A stretch of 39,799 nucleotides of DNA. It comes from Marisediminicola senii. GTDB lineage: Bacteria; Actinomycetota; Actinomycetes; Actinomycetales; Microbacteriaceae. Where the stretch lies: contig NZ_JAALGE010000027.1 of NCBI RefSeq assembly GCF_011057645.1, positions 1-39,799 on the forward strand. Reading direction: 5' to 3'. How positions within the stretch are numbered: the first letter of the stretch is position 1; each line of letters starts with the position of its first letter. The notes under the pieces were generated by a model. That model was not told the DNA's origin. It ran no database searches and saw nothing but the letters and a program-made list of their open reading frames with translations. The translations under genes were made by a program, and so were the position numbers. Below are positions 22,888 through 30,845 of this stretch, one piece after another.

Positions 22888-23732
22888 AGATCGCCGTGAC
22901 CGGGGCAACAGGAAAACTGGGAAGCGTCGTCGTGCCGTACCTGCGCGAGGCGGGACACACCGTGGCAGCGCTCGACATAGCGGGAGACCGCGAGGCGGAG
23001 ACCTTCACGCGTGTCGACTTCACCGACTACGGGCAGACCGTCGACGCGTTCAGCGGCATCGACGACCGGCACGACGGCGTGGACGCACTGGTGCACCTGG
23101 CGGCCGTGCCTGCCGGCGGCATCGTTCCCGACTCGCGTACCTTCCACAACAACATGACCGCGACGTTCAACGTCTTCCAGGCCGCGCGGCGGGTGGGCAT
23201 CAGCACCATCGCGTACGCCTCGAGCGAGACGCTCCTCGGCATCCCGTTCGAGACCCCGCCTCCCTACCTTCCCGTCGACGAGGAGTATCCCTCCCGTCCC
23301 GAAAGCATGTATGCCGTCACCAAGCACCTCGAAGAAGAGCTCGCCCAGAAGCTCGTGCGCTGGAACCCCGAGCTGAGCATCTCGGCCCTGCGATTCTCGA
23401 ACGTGATGCACGTCGGGGACTACGCGAAATTCCCCGAATACGATCTGGATGCCACTTCCCGCAAGTGGAACCTGTGGGGATACATCGACGCGCGCGACGG
23501 GGCCCAGGCCGTGCTGCGCGCGCTCGAAGCGCGCATCCCGGGCTTTGCGGCCTACATCATCGCGAACGCCGACACGGTGATGTCCAGAAAGAGCGCGGAC
23601 CTCGCCGCAGAGGTGTACCCGGGCGTCGAGGTGATCCGTGAGCTCGGCGACACCGAGTCCCTGCTGTCGATTGAGAAGGCGCGCCGGGTGCTCGGCTACG
23701 AGCCGGTGCACTCCTGGCGCGACCACGTGTAG
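22884..23732 (+). CDS. NAD-dependent epimerase/dehydratase family protein
   Basis: 282 residues. Extended SDR: nucleotide motif VTGATGKLG, Asp30-region DIAGDRE binding the adenosine ribose, VHLAAVPAGG, and catalytic Tyr-Lys in ESMYAVTKHLEEE (YxxxK) with Ser in AYASSETLLG. Similar proteins are annotated as sugar-nucleotide or uronate dehydrogenases; the substrate cannot be named. The start overlaps the kinase stop as ATGA. Being in one operon with a two-component pair suggests its expression follows the same signal. Followed by a strong terminator. Confidence 0.9.
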   Translation: MKIAVTGATGKLGSVVVPYLREAGHTVAALDIAGDREAETFTRVDFTDYGQTVDAFSGIDDRHDGVDALVHLAAVPAGGIVPDSRTFHNNMTATFNVFQAARRVGISTIAYASSETLLGIPFETPPPYLPVDEEYPSRPESMYAVTKHLEEELAQKLVRWNPELSISALRFSNVMHVGDYAKFPEYDLDATSRKWNLWGYIDARDGAQAVLRALEARIPGFAAYIIANADTVMSRKSADLAAEVYPGVEVIRELGDTESLLSIEKARRVLGYEPVHSWRDHV

Positions 23733-23740
23733 CACCCCCG

Positions 23741-23773
23741 ATCGGCCCGGCGAGGCGTTGTTGCCGGGCCGAT
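23741..23773 (+). terminator. Terminator after the epimerase gene
   Basis: Perfect 11-bp stem ATCGGCCCGGC / GCCGGGCCGAT with an 11-nt loop, 9 bp after the stop codon. T-run is weak (TCGCGTTCTC). Confidence 0.75.
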
Positions 23774-23805
23774 TCGCGTTCTCGCCGGGAATCACCTACC
23801 CTTAG

Positions 23806-23962
23806 CGAAGCCAAAGACCGCAGGTTTTCGGCGTGCACACGATGCGAGCGATCTTTCGTGGGCCGTCGATAGAAGTTTCGCTCACGCGAAGACCAGCGCA
23901 GGTGTGTGTAGTTTGCTCCTCCGGGAGACCAAGCTCCGTGCCCCTGTGCCGGAGCTTTTTTC
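23806..23962 (+). ncRNA. Ribosomal protein L10 leader with attenuator
   Basis: The ~200 nt before rplJ carry the conserved L10-leader start GAAGCCAAAGACCGCAGGTT and a second AGACCAGCGCAGGTG segment near 23890, then a terminator hairpin and T-run at 23931-23962. In this RNA family the L10-L12 complex binds the leader and favours termination, so the proteins limit their own synthesis. A TACCCT box at 23797-23802 could be the -10. Boundaries are approximate. Confidence 0.8.
23931..23962 (+). terminator. Attenuator hairpin in the rplJ leader
   Basis: Perfect 8-bp stem AAGCTCCG / CGGAGCTT with an 11-nt loop, followed by a run of T (TTTTTTTCG). It lies 57 bp before the rplJ start, inside the transcript, so it must be conditional for rplJL to be expressed. 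The stretch just upstream (GCTCCTCCGGGAG) could pair in competition with it. Confidence 0.85.
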
Positions 23963-24018
23963 GTGTGCGGACCCCCTCCTCCGGTCCCGGCGCAAACACC
24001 ACCAATCAAAGGAGTGCC

Positions 24019-24534
24019 ATGGCGAACAAGGAAGCGTCAGTCGCCGAGCTCACGGAGAAATTCGAAAGCTCGAACGCTGTCATGCTCACCGAGTATCGCG
24101 GACTCACCGTTGCCCAGCTCAAGCAGCTGCGCGTATCGATCAGTGAGCACGCAACGTACGCCGTGGTGAAGAACACCCTGACCAAGATCGCGGCCAACAA
24201 CGCGGGAATCACGTCGTTCGACGTCGACCTCGCCGGCCCATCCGCGATCGCCTTCGTGCACGGAGACACTGTCGCCGTCGCAAAGGCCCTGCGTGACTTC
24301 GCCAAGGCAAACCCTGCGCTCGTCGTGAAGAGCGGTTACTTCGACGGTAACCCCCTCACCGCAGCGGAGGTAGGCAAGCTCGCCGATCTCGAAAGCCGGG
24401 AGGTGCTGCTGGCCAAGCTGGCTGGAGCCTTCAAGCAGTCGCTGTTCGGCGCCGCATATCTCTTCAACGCACCGCTGTCGAAGGCCGTTCGCACGGTCGA
24501 TGCGCTGCGCGAGAAGCAGGATTCCGCGAACTAG
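24019..24534 (+). CDS. rplJ: 50S ribosomal protein L10
   Basis: 171 residues. N-terminal domain: [20 protein letters not shown], then [20 protein letters not shown] and VKNTLTKIA, the standard L10 signature; the C-terminal helix (~140-165) binds L7/L12 dimers. It forms the base of the ribosomal stalk. AAAGGAGTGCC gives a good ribosome site. Expression is governed by the attenuated leader immediately upstream. A 50-bp gap separates it from rplL. Confidence 0.98.
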   Translation: MANKEASVAELTEKFESSNAVMLTEYRGLTVAQLKQLRVSISEHATYAVVKNTLTKIAANNAGITSFDVDLAGPSAIAFVHGDTVAVAKALRDFAKANPALVVKSGYFDGNPLTAAEVGKLADLESREVLLAKLAGAFKQSLFGAAYLFNAPLSKAVRTVDALREKQDSAN

Positions 24535-24584
24535 GTCCTCGGGCCCGCGCGGTTTAACGATTCAGAATCACAAGGAGAAAAATC

Positions 24585-24968
24585 ATGGCAAAGCTTTCCA
24601 ACGACGAACTCATTGAGGCATTCAAGGAGCTCACGCTCATCGAGCTGAGCGACTTCGTCAAGAAGTTCGAGGAGACCTTCGAGGTCACCGCAGCAGCCCC
24701 CGTCGCCGCAGCCGCCGCCGGTGGCGCCGCAGCGCCCGTCGAAGAGGTCGAGGAGAAGGATTCCTTCGACGTCGTGCTCGACGCGGTCGGCGACAAGAAG
24801 ATCCAGGTCATCAAGGAGGTTCGTGCGCTCACGAGCCTCGGCCTCGGCGAGGCCAAGGCCGTCGTCGATGGCGCCCCCGGCGTCGTCATCGAAGGTGCGA
24901 ACAAGGAGACCGCCGAGAAGGCGAAGGCTCAGCTCGAAGCAGCTGGCGCCACCGTCACCCTCAAGTAA
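24585..24968 (+). CDS. rplL: 50S ribosomal protein L7/L12
   Basis: 127 residues. N-terminal dimerisation region ([20 protein letters not shown]), an Ala-rich hinge ([16 protein letters not shown]) and the C-terminal factor-binding domain ([30 protein letters not shown]). The stalk protein recruits EF-G, EF-Tu and other translational GTPases. Strong ribosome site CAAGGAGAAAA. Followed by an intrinsic terminator, so rplJL is a two-gene operon here. Confidence 0.98.
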   Translation: MAKLSNDELIEAFKELTLIELSDFVKKFEETFEVTAAAPVAAAAAGGAAAPVEEVEEKDSFDVVLDAVGDKKIQVIKEVRALTSLGLGEAKAVVDGAPGVVIEGANKETAEKAKAQLEAAGATVTLK

Positions 24969-25008
24969 CTCCCGTAGCACTGCACCACTGCCCGTCCGCG
25001 GGCAGGTG

Positions 25009-25041
25009 ACAGCGTCGCTCCTTCGGGAGCGGCGCTGTTCT
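25009..25041 (+). terminator. Terminator after rplJL
   Basis: 13-bp stem ACAGCGTCGCTCC / GGAGCGGCGCTGT with a TTCG tetraloop (one T-G mismatch pair), followed by TCTGCG. Located 40 bp after the rplL stop. Confidence 0.85.
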
Positions 25042-25082
25042 GCGTTAACCGGCGCGGTGGGTGCGCACCCGACCAGGGGAGT

Positions 25083-25098
25083 GTGACGAAACCGTTAC
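25083..25098. promoter_or_regulatory. Imperfect inverted repeat upstream of the sugar importer
   Basis: GTGACG-AAAC-CGTTAC, 5 of 6 pairs complementary, lies 163 bp before the binding-protein gene. LacI-type regulators often control such importers, but this site is weak and no regulator gene adjoins it. Confidence 0.2.
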
Positions 25099-25260
25099 GC
25101 CCAACACGGTGAATCGGTTGCCGCGCGGTCGTGAGGGGGCCTAACTTTACGAGTGGACCCAACGGCATCCCCAGTGCACTCCCGTGCCCAGGGCTGCGGT
25201 TCCACCCGAACCACATTCTGCGCAGCCCATCGCGCCGTAACCCTCAAAGAGGAGGAATAC

Positions 25261-26592
25261 ATGCGTACATCCACGCATCGTCGTTTCACAGCACCCATTG
25301 CCATGTTCGCCGCCGCTGGCCTCGTGCTCGTCGGTTGCAGCACCAACGGCGGTTCGTCGTCGGGAGCCGGCGACGCCGGCGAGGCCGACGGCGTGGTGAC
25401 CATCTACGGCACCATCATCGACACCGAAGAAGAACTTCTCAACGAGTCGTGGGCGGCCTGGGAAGAAGAGAACGACATCGACATCCAGTACGAGGGAAGC
25501 CAGGAGTTCGAGGCGCAGATCGGAATCCGCGCCCAGGGCGGCAACCCGCCCGACCTCGCCATTTTCCCCCAGCCCGGCCTGCTGGCCGACCTCGCGAGTC
25601 GCGACTACATCCAGCCGGCGCCCGAGGGCGTCGCCTCCAACGTGGCGGACTACTGGTCAGAAGACTGGGCCGGGTACGCGACCGTCAACGACACCCTCGT
25701 CGGGGCGCCCCTGATGGCGAGCATCAAGGGATACATCTGGTATTCGCCGTCGCAGTTCGCGGAGAACGGCTGGGAAGTCCCGACCACCCTGGACGAGCTG
25801 ACTGCCCTGACCGAGCAGGCTGCCGCCGACCTCGGCGGACCGCCCTGGTGCGCGGGGTTCGGGTCTGACGCCGCCACCGGGTGGCCCGGAACCGACTGGG
25901 TAGAAGACATGGTGTTGCGCCTGTCTGGGACCGAGGTCTACGACCAGTGGGTCGCCAACGACGTGCCATTCACCGACCCGCAGATCGTCGAAGCCTTCGA
26001 CGCGGTCGGCGCCATCCTCAAGAACCCGGAATACGTCAACGCCGGACTGGGCGACGTTCGTTCGATCAACACCACTCCGTTCGGTGACGCCGCCCGCGTG
26101 CTCGGCACCGGGGAGTGCGCGCTGCACCACCAGGCCTCGTTCTTCGACGGCTTCATCTCCGACCCGGAGAACGGTAACGCCGAAGTCGGCCCCGACGCCG
26201 ACATCTGGGCATTCATCACGCCGCCCGCGGAGGCTGGCGGCAACGCGGTGACCGGTGGCGGCGAGATCGTCGGCGCATTCTCCAACGACGAAGACACCAT
26301 CGCGGTGCAGGAATACCTCTCGAGCCCCGAGTGGGCGAACAGCCGAGTGGCCCTGGGTGGCGTCATCAGCGCCAACACCGGCCTCGACCCGGAAAGCGCG
26401 TCGAGCCCGATCCTGCAGGACGCCATCGCGATCCTCCAGGACCCGGAGACGACGTTCCGCTTCGATGCGTCCGACCTGATGCCGGGAGCAGTCGGGTCCG
26501 CCGGCTTCTTCTCCGGAATGGTCGACTGGATCAACGGGGCATCGACCGAAGAGACGGTCGACGCGATCGAGAACACCTGGCCGTCGGAATAA
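25261..26592 (+). CDS. Sugar ABC transporter substrate-binding lipoprotein (AglE-like)
   Basis: 443 residues. Lipoprotein signal: MRTSTHRRFTAPIAMFAAAG, then LVLVGCST with Cys26 as lipid anchor. The mature part has VVTIYGTIIDTEEELLNESW, IQYEGSQEFEAQIGIRAQGG and PPDLAIFPQPGLLADLASR, the pattern of the AglE/alpha-glucoside-binding cluster B proteins. C-terminal FSGMVDWINGASTEE is typical of sugar-binding proteins. It delivers an oligosaccharide, probably alpha-glucoside-like, to the two permeases downstream. AGAGGAGG lies 7 nt upstream of the ATG. It is followed by a strong hairpin without T-run, fitting higher expression of the binding protein than of the permeases. Confidence 0.92.
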   Translation: MRTSTHRRFTAPIAMFAAAGLVLVGCSTNGGSSSGAGDAGEADGVVTIYGTIIDTEEELLNESWAAWEEENDIDIQYEGSQEFEAQIGIRAQGGNPPDLAIFPQPGLLADLASRDYIQPAPEGVASNVADYWSEDWAGYATVNDTLVGAPLMASIKGYIWYSPSQFAENGWEVPTTLDELTALTEQAAADLGGPPWCAGFGSDAATGWPGTDWVEDMVLRLSGTEVYDQWVANDVPFTDPQIVEAFDAVGAILKNPEYVNAGLGDVRSINTTPFGDAARVLGTGECALHHQASFFDGFISDPENGNAEVGPDADIWAFITPPAEAGGNAVTGGGEIVGAFSNDEDTIAVQEYLSSPEWANSRVALGGVISANTGLDPESASSPILQDAIAILQDPETTFRFDASDLMPGAVGSAGFFSGMVDWINGASTEETVDAIENTWPSE

Positions 26593-26611
26593 CGGCAACC
26601 AACGGGTAGTC

Positions 26612-26644
26612 AGGAGCCGGTGCGGCACAGCCGCACCGGCTCCT
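26612..26644 (+). other. Perfect 15-bp hairpin between binding protein and permease genes
   Basis: AGGAGCCGGTGCGGC / GCCGCACCGGCTCCT, no mismatch, loop ACA. It is followed by CACTTCCCC, not a T-run. In sugar-importer operons such hairpins stabilise the binding-protein mRNA and partly stop transcription, so binding protein exceeds permeases. Function inferred. Confidence 0.75.
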
Positions 26645-26727
26645 CACTTCCCCCGCGCGATTCCCCATCGCTAGGATCCACATAAAACTTCTCCACCGAG
26701 TCCGGTGTCGTACTCGAAAGGATTTCC

Positions 26728-27858
26728 ATGACCGAGTTTTTCGGCGTGCTGGCCAATCTCCCCCCGCTCGTGCAGGTGCCGATCGTCATCGTGGCATTCC
26801 TCGCGGTCATCGCCTTCCTGGTATTCATCGTCGACATCGCGCCCCGCCGCGGTCGGCTCTATACCGGCATCCGGTTTGCGGCCTGCCTGCTCATCCCTGC
26901 GGGTCTCTTCCTCGCCCTCGGCTCCGTCTGGTGGGCCGCTGCCGCCGCGGCGGTACTCGGCGGGCTCTTCTTCCTGCTCGACTTTCGGGCGAGGGACGGC
27001 TCCGGGTACCTGTTCCAGCTCATCGGATTCCTCGCGCCGGCCGTGCTGCTGCTGGGGATCGGGCTCATCTACCCCTCCATTCGCACCATCTACGACTCGT
27101 TCTACAGCGGCCGCGGAAACTTCATCGGGCTGGAGAACTTCGTCTGGATCTTCACCCAGCCGTCGGGCATCCGCACCATCCTCAACACCATCATCTGGGT
27201 GCTCATCGCACCGGTCGTGTCGACTATTTTCGGCCTCGCCTACGCAGTCTTCATCGACAAGTCGCGCGGTGAGAAGTACTTCAAGATCCTGGTCTTTATG
27301 CCCATGGCGATCTCGTTCGTCGGAGCGAGCATCATCTGGCGCTTCGTGTACACCGCACGGCAGGAAGGTGACCCCCAGATCGGCCTGCTCAACCAGGTCG
27401 TGGTGCTCTTCGGCGGATCTCCGGTGCAGTTCCTGTCGGAGGCGCCGTGGAACACGTTCTTCCTGATCGTCGTGCTTATCTGGGTGCAGACCGGATTCGC
27501 AATGGTAATTCTCTCCGCAGCCATCAAGGGAGTGCCGATCGAGCAGATGGAGGCAGCGGAACTCGATGGCACAAACGCCTGGCAACGGTTCCGCAACGTC
27601 ACGGTGCCGGGGATCCGGGGTTCGCTAATCGTCGTACTCACGACGATCTCAATCGCCTCGCTCAAGGTGTTCGACATCGTGCGCACCATGACCGCGGGCG
27701 CGAACGACACGAGCGTCATCGCTAACGAGGTCTACACGCAGTTCACCACCTTCGAGTCCGGCCGAGCCTCCGCCTTCGCGGTCGTGCTGTTCCTGCTCGT
27801 GCTCCCGATCGTCATCTACAACGCCCGCCAGCTCAAGCTCCAGAGGGAGAACCGATGA
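26728..27858 (+). CDS. Sugar ABC transporter permease (MalF/AglF-like)
   Basis: 376 residues. Three extra N-terminal membrane helices (VPIVIVAFLAVIAFLVFIVD, GIRFAACLLIPAGLFLALG, AAAAAVLGGLFFLLDF) precede the six-helix MalF core, as in AglF-type permeases. The EAA loop that docks the ATPase is EQMEAAELDGTNAWQRFRNV. Central segments: ILNTIIWVLIAPVVSTIFGL and ILVFMPMAISFVGASIIWRF. ATG with CGAAAGGATT upstream. Its end overlaps the second permease start (ATGA). No ATPase gene is in the window; a shared MsiK-type ATPase elsewhere is usual in actinobacteria. Confidence 0.92.
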   Translation: MTEFFGVLANLPPLVQVPIVIVAFLAVIAFLVFIVDIAPRRGRLYTGIRFAACLLIPAGLFLALGSVWWAAAAAAVLGGLFFLLDFRARDGSGYLFQLIGFLAPAVLLLGIGLIYPSIRTIYDSFYSGRGNFIGLENFVWIFTQPSGIRTILNTIIWVLIAPVVSTIFGLAYAVFIDKSRGEKYFKILVFMPMAISFVGASIIWRFVYTARQEGDPQIGLLNQVVVLFGGSPVQFLSEAPWNTFFLIVVLIWVQTGFAMVILSAAIKGVPIEQMEAAELDGTNAWQRFRNVTVPGIRGSLIVVLTTISIASLKVFDIVRTMTAGANDTSVIANEVYTQFTTFESGRASAFAVVLFLLVLPIVIYNARQLKLQRENR

Positions 27859-28835
27859 GTGCCACCACGCCCGCAGTGTCGCTGCCGGTAGACGACCAGA
27901 CCAAGCGACGACTCGACCGCGGGGGTAAGTCCGAAGCCTCGACCATGGCGGGCCGCACCAAGAAGCGGCTCTCCAGCCGCGGGGCGACGTTGGGAGCCCT
28001 AGTTATAGCGGTGCTGTGGACGCTGCCTACCCTGGGCTTGTTCATCTCCTCGTTCCGACCTGCCGGACTGGTGAACACCACCGGCTGGTGGACCATCGTG
28101 CAGAACCCGGGCTTCACCTTCGATAACTACGTCGAGGTGCTCGGCACCGGCAACAGTCAACTGGACCTCGCCGGAGCCTTCATCAACTCTCTCGCGATCA
28201 CCATCCCCGCGACCGTGTTTCCGCTGGTGATTGCGACCCTCGCCGCGTATGCCTTCGCGTGGATTCCGTTCAAGGGCAAGAACTGGTTGTTCATCGGTGT
28301 CTTCGCGCTACAGATCGTTCCGATCCAGATGGCACTCATCCCGCTGCTCAGCCTGTTCTCGCGCGGCCTAAACATCGGCGGCGTGCAGATCTTCGACTCC
28401 CTCGGGTCAGCGGGGGGATACGGACAGGTGTGGATCGCGCACACCATCTTCGCCCTGCCGCTCGCGATCTTCCTGCTTCATGCGTTCGTCTCGGAAATCC
28501 CCGGCGAAGTCATCGAGGCAGCCAGGGTTGACGGGGCGAGCCACGGCCAGCTGTTCTTCCGTATCGTGCTGCCACTGAGCATGCCCGCAATCGCGTCGTT
28601 TGCCATCTTCCAGTTCATCTGGGTGTGGAACGACCTGCTCGTCGGTCTGGTCTTCGCCGACGGGGCGGCCGCTCCGATGACCAAGCTGCTCGCCGAGATC
28701 GTCGGCCAGCGCGGACAGGATTGGTACCTGCTCACGGCCGGTGCATTCATCTCGATCCTGGTGCCGCTGGTCGTGTTCTTCTCGCTGCAGCGCTACTTCG
28801 TGCGCGGCCTGCTCGCCGGGTCGACGAAGGGCTGA
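27855..28835 (+). CDS. Sugar ABC transporter permease (MalG/AglG-like)
   Basis: 326 residues. A ~45-residue polar, basic N-terminus precedes the first helix (GALVIAVLWTLPTLGLFISS). Six helices follow. The EAA loop is EVIEAARVDGASHGQLFFRI with LPLSMPAIASFAIFQFIWVW after it, typical of MalG-class subunits. The two permeases form the membrane channel for the sugar delivered by the lipoprotein. Start overlaps the upstream stop as ATGA. A strong terminator follows. Confidence 0.93.
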   Translation: MSATTPAVSLPVDDQTKRRLDRGGKSEASTMAGRTKKRLSSRGATLGALVIAVLWTLPTLGLFISSFRPAGLVNTTGWWTIVQNPGFTFDNYVEVLGTGNSQLDLAGAFINSLAITIPATVFPLVIATLAAYAFAWIPFKGKNWLFIGVFALQIVPIQMALIPLLSLFSRGLNIGGVQIFDSLGSAGGYGQVWIAHTIFALPLAIFLLHAFVSEIPGEVIEAARVDGASHGQLFFRIVLPLSMPAIASFAIFQFIWVWNDLLVGLVFADGAAAPMTKLLAEIVGQRGQDWYLLTAGAFISILVPLVVFFSLQRYFVRGLLAGSTKG

Positions 28836-28852
28836 TCGCCATACGCGACGTA

Positions 28853-28886
28853 CGCGGAGCCGGCGGCCCTGGTCGCCGGCTCCGCG
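28853..28886 (+). terminator. Terminator of the sugar importer operon
   Basis: Perfect 13-bp stem CGCGGAGCCGGCG / CGCCGGCTCCGCG with an 8-nt loop, followed by TTCGCC, 17 bp after the permease stop. Confidence 0.8.
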
Positions 28887-28934
28887 TTCGCCGAGGGCGT
28901 GCGCTCGCGAGGTCGGCGTGTCGACGGCGCGACG

Positions 28935-28940
28935 TACAGT
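28935..28940 (+). promoter_or_regulatory. -10 box of a likely leaderless promoter
   Basis: TACAGT stands 6 nt before ATG 28947, and GAACCG between them is not a ribosome site, so the exporter mRNA probably starts at the start codon. Confidence 0.45.
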
Positions 28941-28946
28941 GAACCG

Positions 28947-30827
28947 ATGAGTGGAACACGGGGCGCGCGCGGGCGCGTGAGCGCGGGGGATGCCCGCGCG
29001 CAGCGCGAGGCGAACGCCGAGGCCCCGCGCATTCCGCACCTGCTGCGCCGTATCGGGCGCCTCTTCGCCCCGCACAAGGCGGCCCTCGCCCTGACCGCCA
29101 TCCTGGTCATCGTCGGCGCCGGCCTCACCGTGCTGCCGCCGCTGCTCACGCAGCGCGCGTTCGACGACGGACTGTTCCCGCAGGGCGGACCGAACGTGCG
29201 CCTGCTCATGGAGCTGGTGGGGCTCATGGTCGCCATCTACATCGGCTCAGCCGCGCTCGGCGTCTGGCAGACCTGGCTGACCGCGCGGGTGGGCAACACG
29301 GTGATGGGTGCCATGCGGGTGCGGTTGTTCGGGCACCTGCAGGAGATGGAACTCGCGTTCTTCACGAAGACGAAGACGGGCGTCATCCAATCTCGCCTGC
29401 AGAATGACGTGGGCGGGGTGGCCGGCGTGCTCACCAATACCGTCTCGAGCGTGCTCGGCAACACCGTGACCGTCGTCGCCGCGTTCGTCTCGATGCTGGT
29501 GCTCTCGTGGCAGCTCACCCTGGTCGCGGTCGTGCTGATGCCGATCCTCGTGATCGCGCAGCGCCGCGTCGGGCAGGTGCGGGCCCGTATCGCCACCAAG
29601 ACGCAGGAGTCGCTCAGCGACATGACCGCGATCACGCAGGAGACGCTGTCGGTCTCCGGCATCCTGCTCGCCAAGAGCTTCAACCGGCAGGGCGCCGAGG
29701 TCGCTCGCTACAGCAGGGAGAACGACAACCAGGTACGGCTGCAGGTCAGCCAGCAGATGAGCGGGCAGTGGTTCTTCGCCACCGTGCAGATCTTCCTCGC
29801 CATCATCCCCGCGATCGTCTACCTCGTGTCGGCGTGGCTCATCCTCGACAGCGTGCCAATTACCGCCGGCACCATCGTCGCGTTCACCACCGTGCAGGCA
29901 CGGCTGATGTGGCCGCTGCTCGGACTCATGCGCGTCGCCCTCGACCTGCAGACGTCATCCGCGCTGTTCGCCCGCATCTTCCAGTACCTCGACCTCCGGC
30001 CGGCCATCGTCGACGCACCAGACGCCCGCGAGGTCGACCCCGACCGGCTGGGCGCGATCGCCTTCGACGACGTGGTGTTCTCCTACCCCGACTCCGGCCC
30101 AGACGCCACTCCGACCCTGCGCGGCCTGTCGTTCGAGATCGAGCCGGGGCAGTACGCGGCATTCGTCGGCCCGTCGGGTGCCGGCAAGACCACGGTGTCG
30201 TACCTGATCCCCCGGTTCCACGCAGTGTCGGGCGGCCGGGTGCTGTTCGCGGGCGACGACGTGGCCGACCTGCGCCAGGAATCCCTCGTCGCCAACATCG
30301 GCATCGTCAGCCAGGAGACGTACTTGTTCCACGCGACCATCGGCGACAACCTGCGGTATGCGAAACCGGATGCCACGGCCGCCGAGATCGAGCAGGCGGC
30401 CCGCGCGGCGAACATCCACGAGACCATCGCATCGTTCCCCGACGGGTACGACACCATCGTGGGTGAGCGCGGATACCGGCTGTCGGGCGGTGAGAAACAG
30501 CGCATCGCCATCGCGCGGGTGCTACTCAAGGACCCCGCGGTGCTCATCCTCGACGAGGCGACCAGTGCGCTCGACTCGATCTCGGAGCGCATCGTGCAGG
30601 AGGCACTCGACACCGCGTCGCGCGGCCGCACGACCATCGCGATCGCGCACCGGCTGTCGACCATCGTCGCGGCCGACGTGATCTTCGTGGTCGAGGCCGG
30701 TCGTATCGTCGAGCGGGGGACGCACGACGAACTGATGGCGCTCGACGGCGTCTACTCCGGGCTGTACCGGCAGCAGGTGGCAGTCGCGGTCGCCCCGTCG
30801 CCGGCGCCGAGCGCATCCGGCGTCTAG
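28947..30827 (+). CDS. ABC transporter, fused permease and ATPase (exporter)
   Basis: 626 residues. A six-helix type IV exporter domain (~45-330) is followed by a nucleotide-binding domain: Walker A GPSGAGKTT (408-416), Q-loop IVSQETYLF, signature RLSGGEKQRIA (511-521), Walker B VLILDEATSALDS (532-544) and H-loop AIAHRLSTI. It works as a homodimer or heterodimer and exports lipids, peptides or drugs; the substrate is not determined by sequence. The TACAGT box 6 nt before ATG 28947 suggests a leaderless start. An in-frame extension to 28899 has no homology. Convergent with the DUF305 gene. Confidence 0.95.
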   Translation: MSGTRGARGRVSAGDARAQREANAEAPRIPHLLRRIGRLFAPHKAALALTAILVIVGAGLTVLPPLLTQRAFDDGLFPQGGPNVRLLMELVGLMVAIYIGSAALGVWQTWLTARVGNTVMGAMRVRLFGHLQEMELAFFTKTKTGVIQSRLQNDVGGVAGVLTNTVSSVLGNTVTVVAAFVSMLVLSWQLTLVAVVLMPILVIAQRRVGQVRARIATKTQESLSDMTAITQETLSVSGILLAKSFNRQGAEVARYSRENDNQVRLQVSQQMSGQWFFATVQIFLAIIPAIVYLVSAWLILDSVPITAGTIVAFTTVQARLMWPLLGLMRVALDLQTSSALFARIFQYLDLRPAIVDAPDAREVDPDRLGAIAFDDVVFSYPDSGPDATPTLRGLSFEIEPGQYAAFVGPSGAGKTTVSYLIPRFHAVSGGRVLFAGDDVADLRQESLVANIGIVSQETYLFHATIGDNLRYAKPDATAAEIEQAARAANIHETIASFPDGYDTIVGERGYRLSGGEKQRIAIARVLLKDPAVLILDEATSALDSISERIVQEALDTASRGRTTIAIAHRLSTIVAADVIFVVEAGRIVERGTHDELMALDGVYSGLYRQQVAVAVAPSPAPSASGV

Positions 30828-30845
30828 CGTGAGCCCGACACCTGG

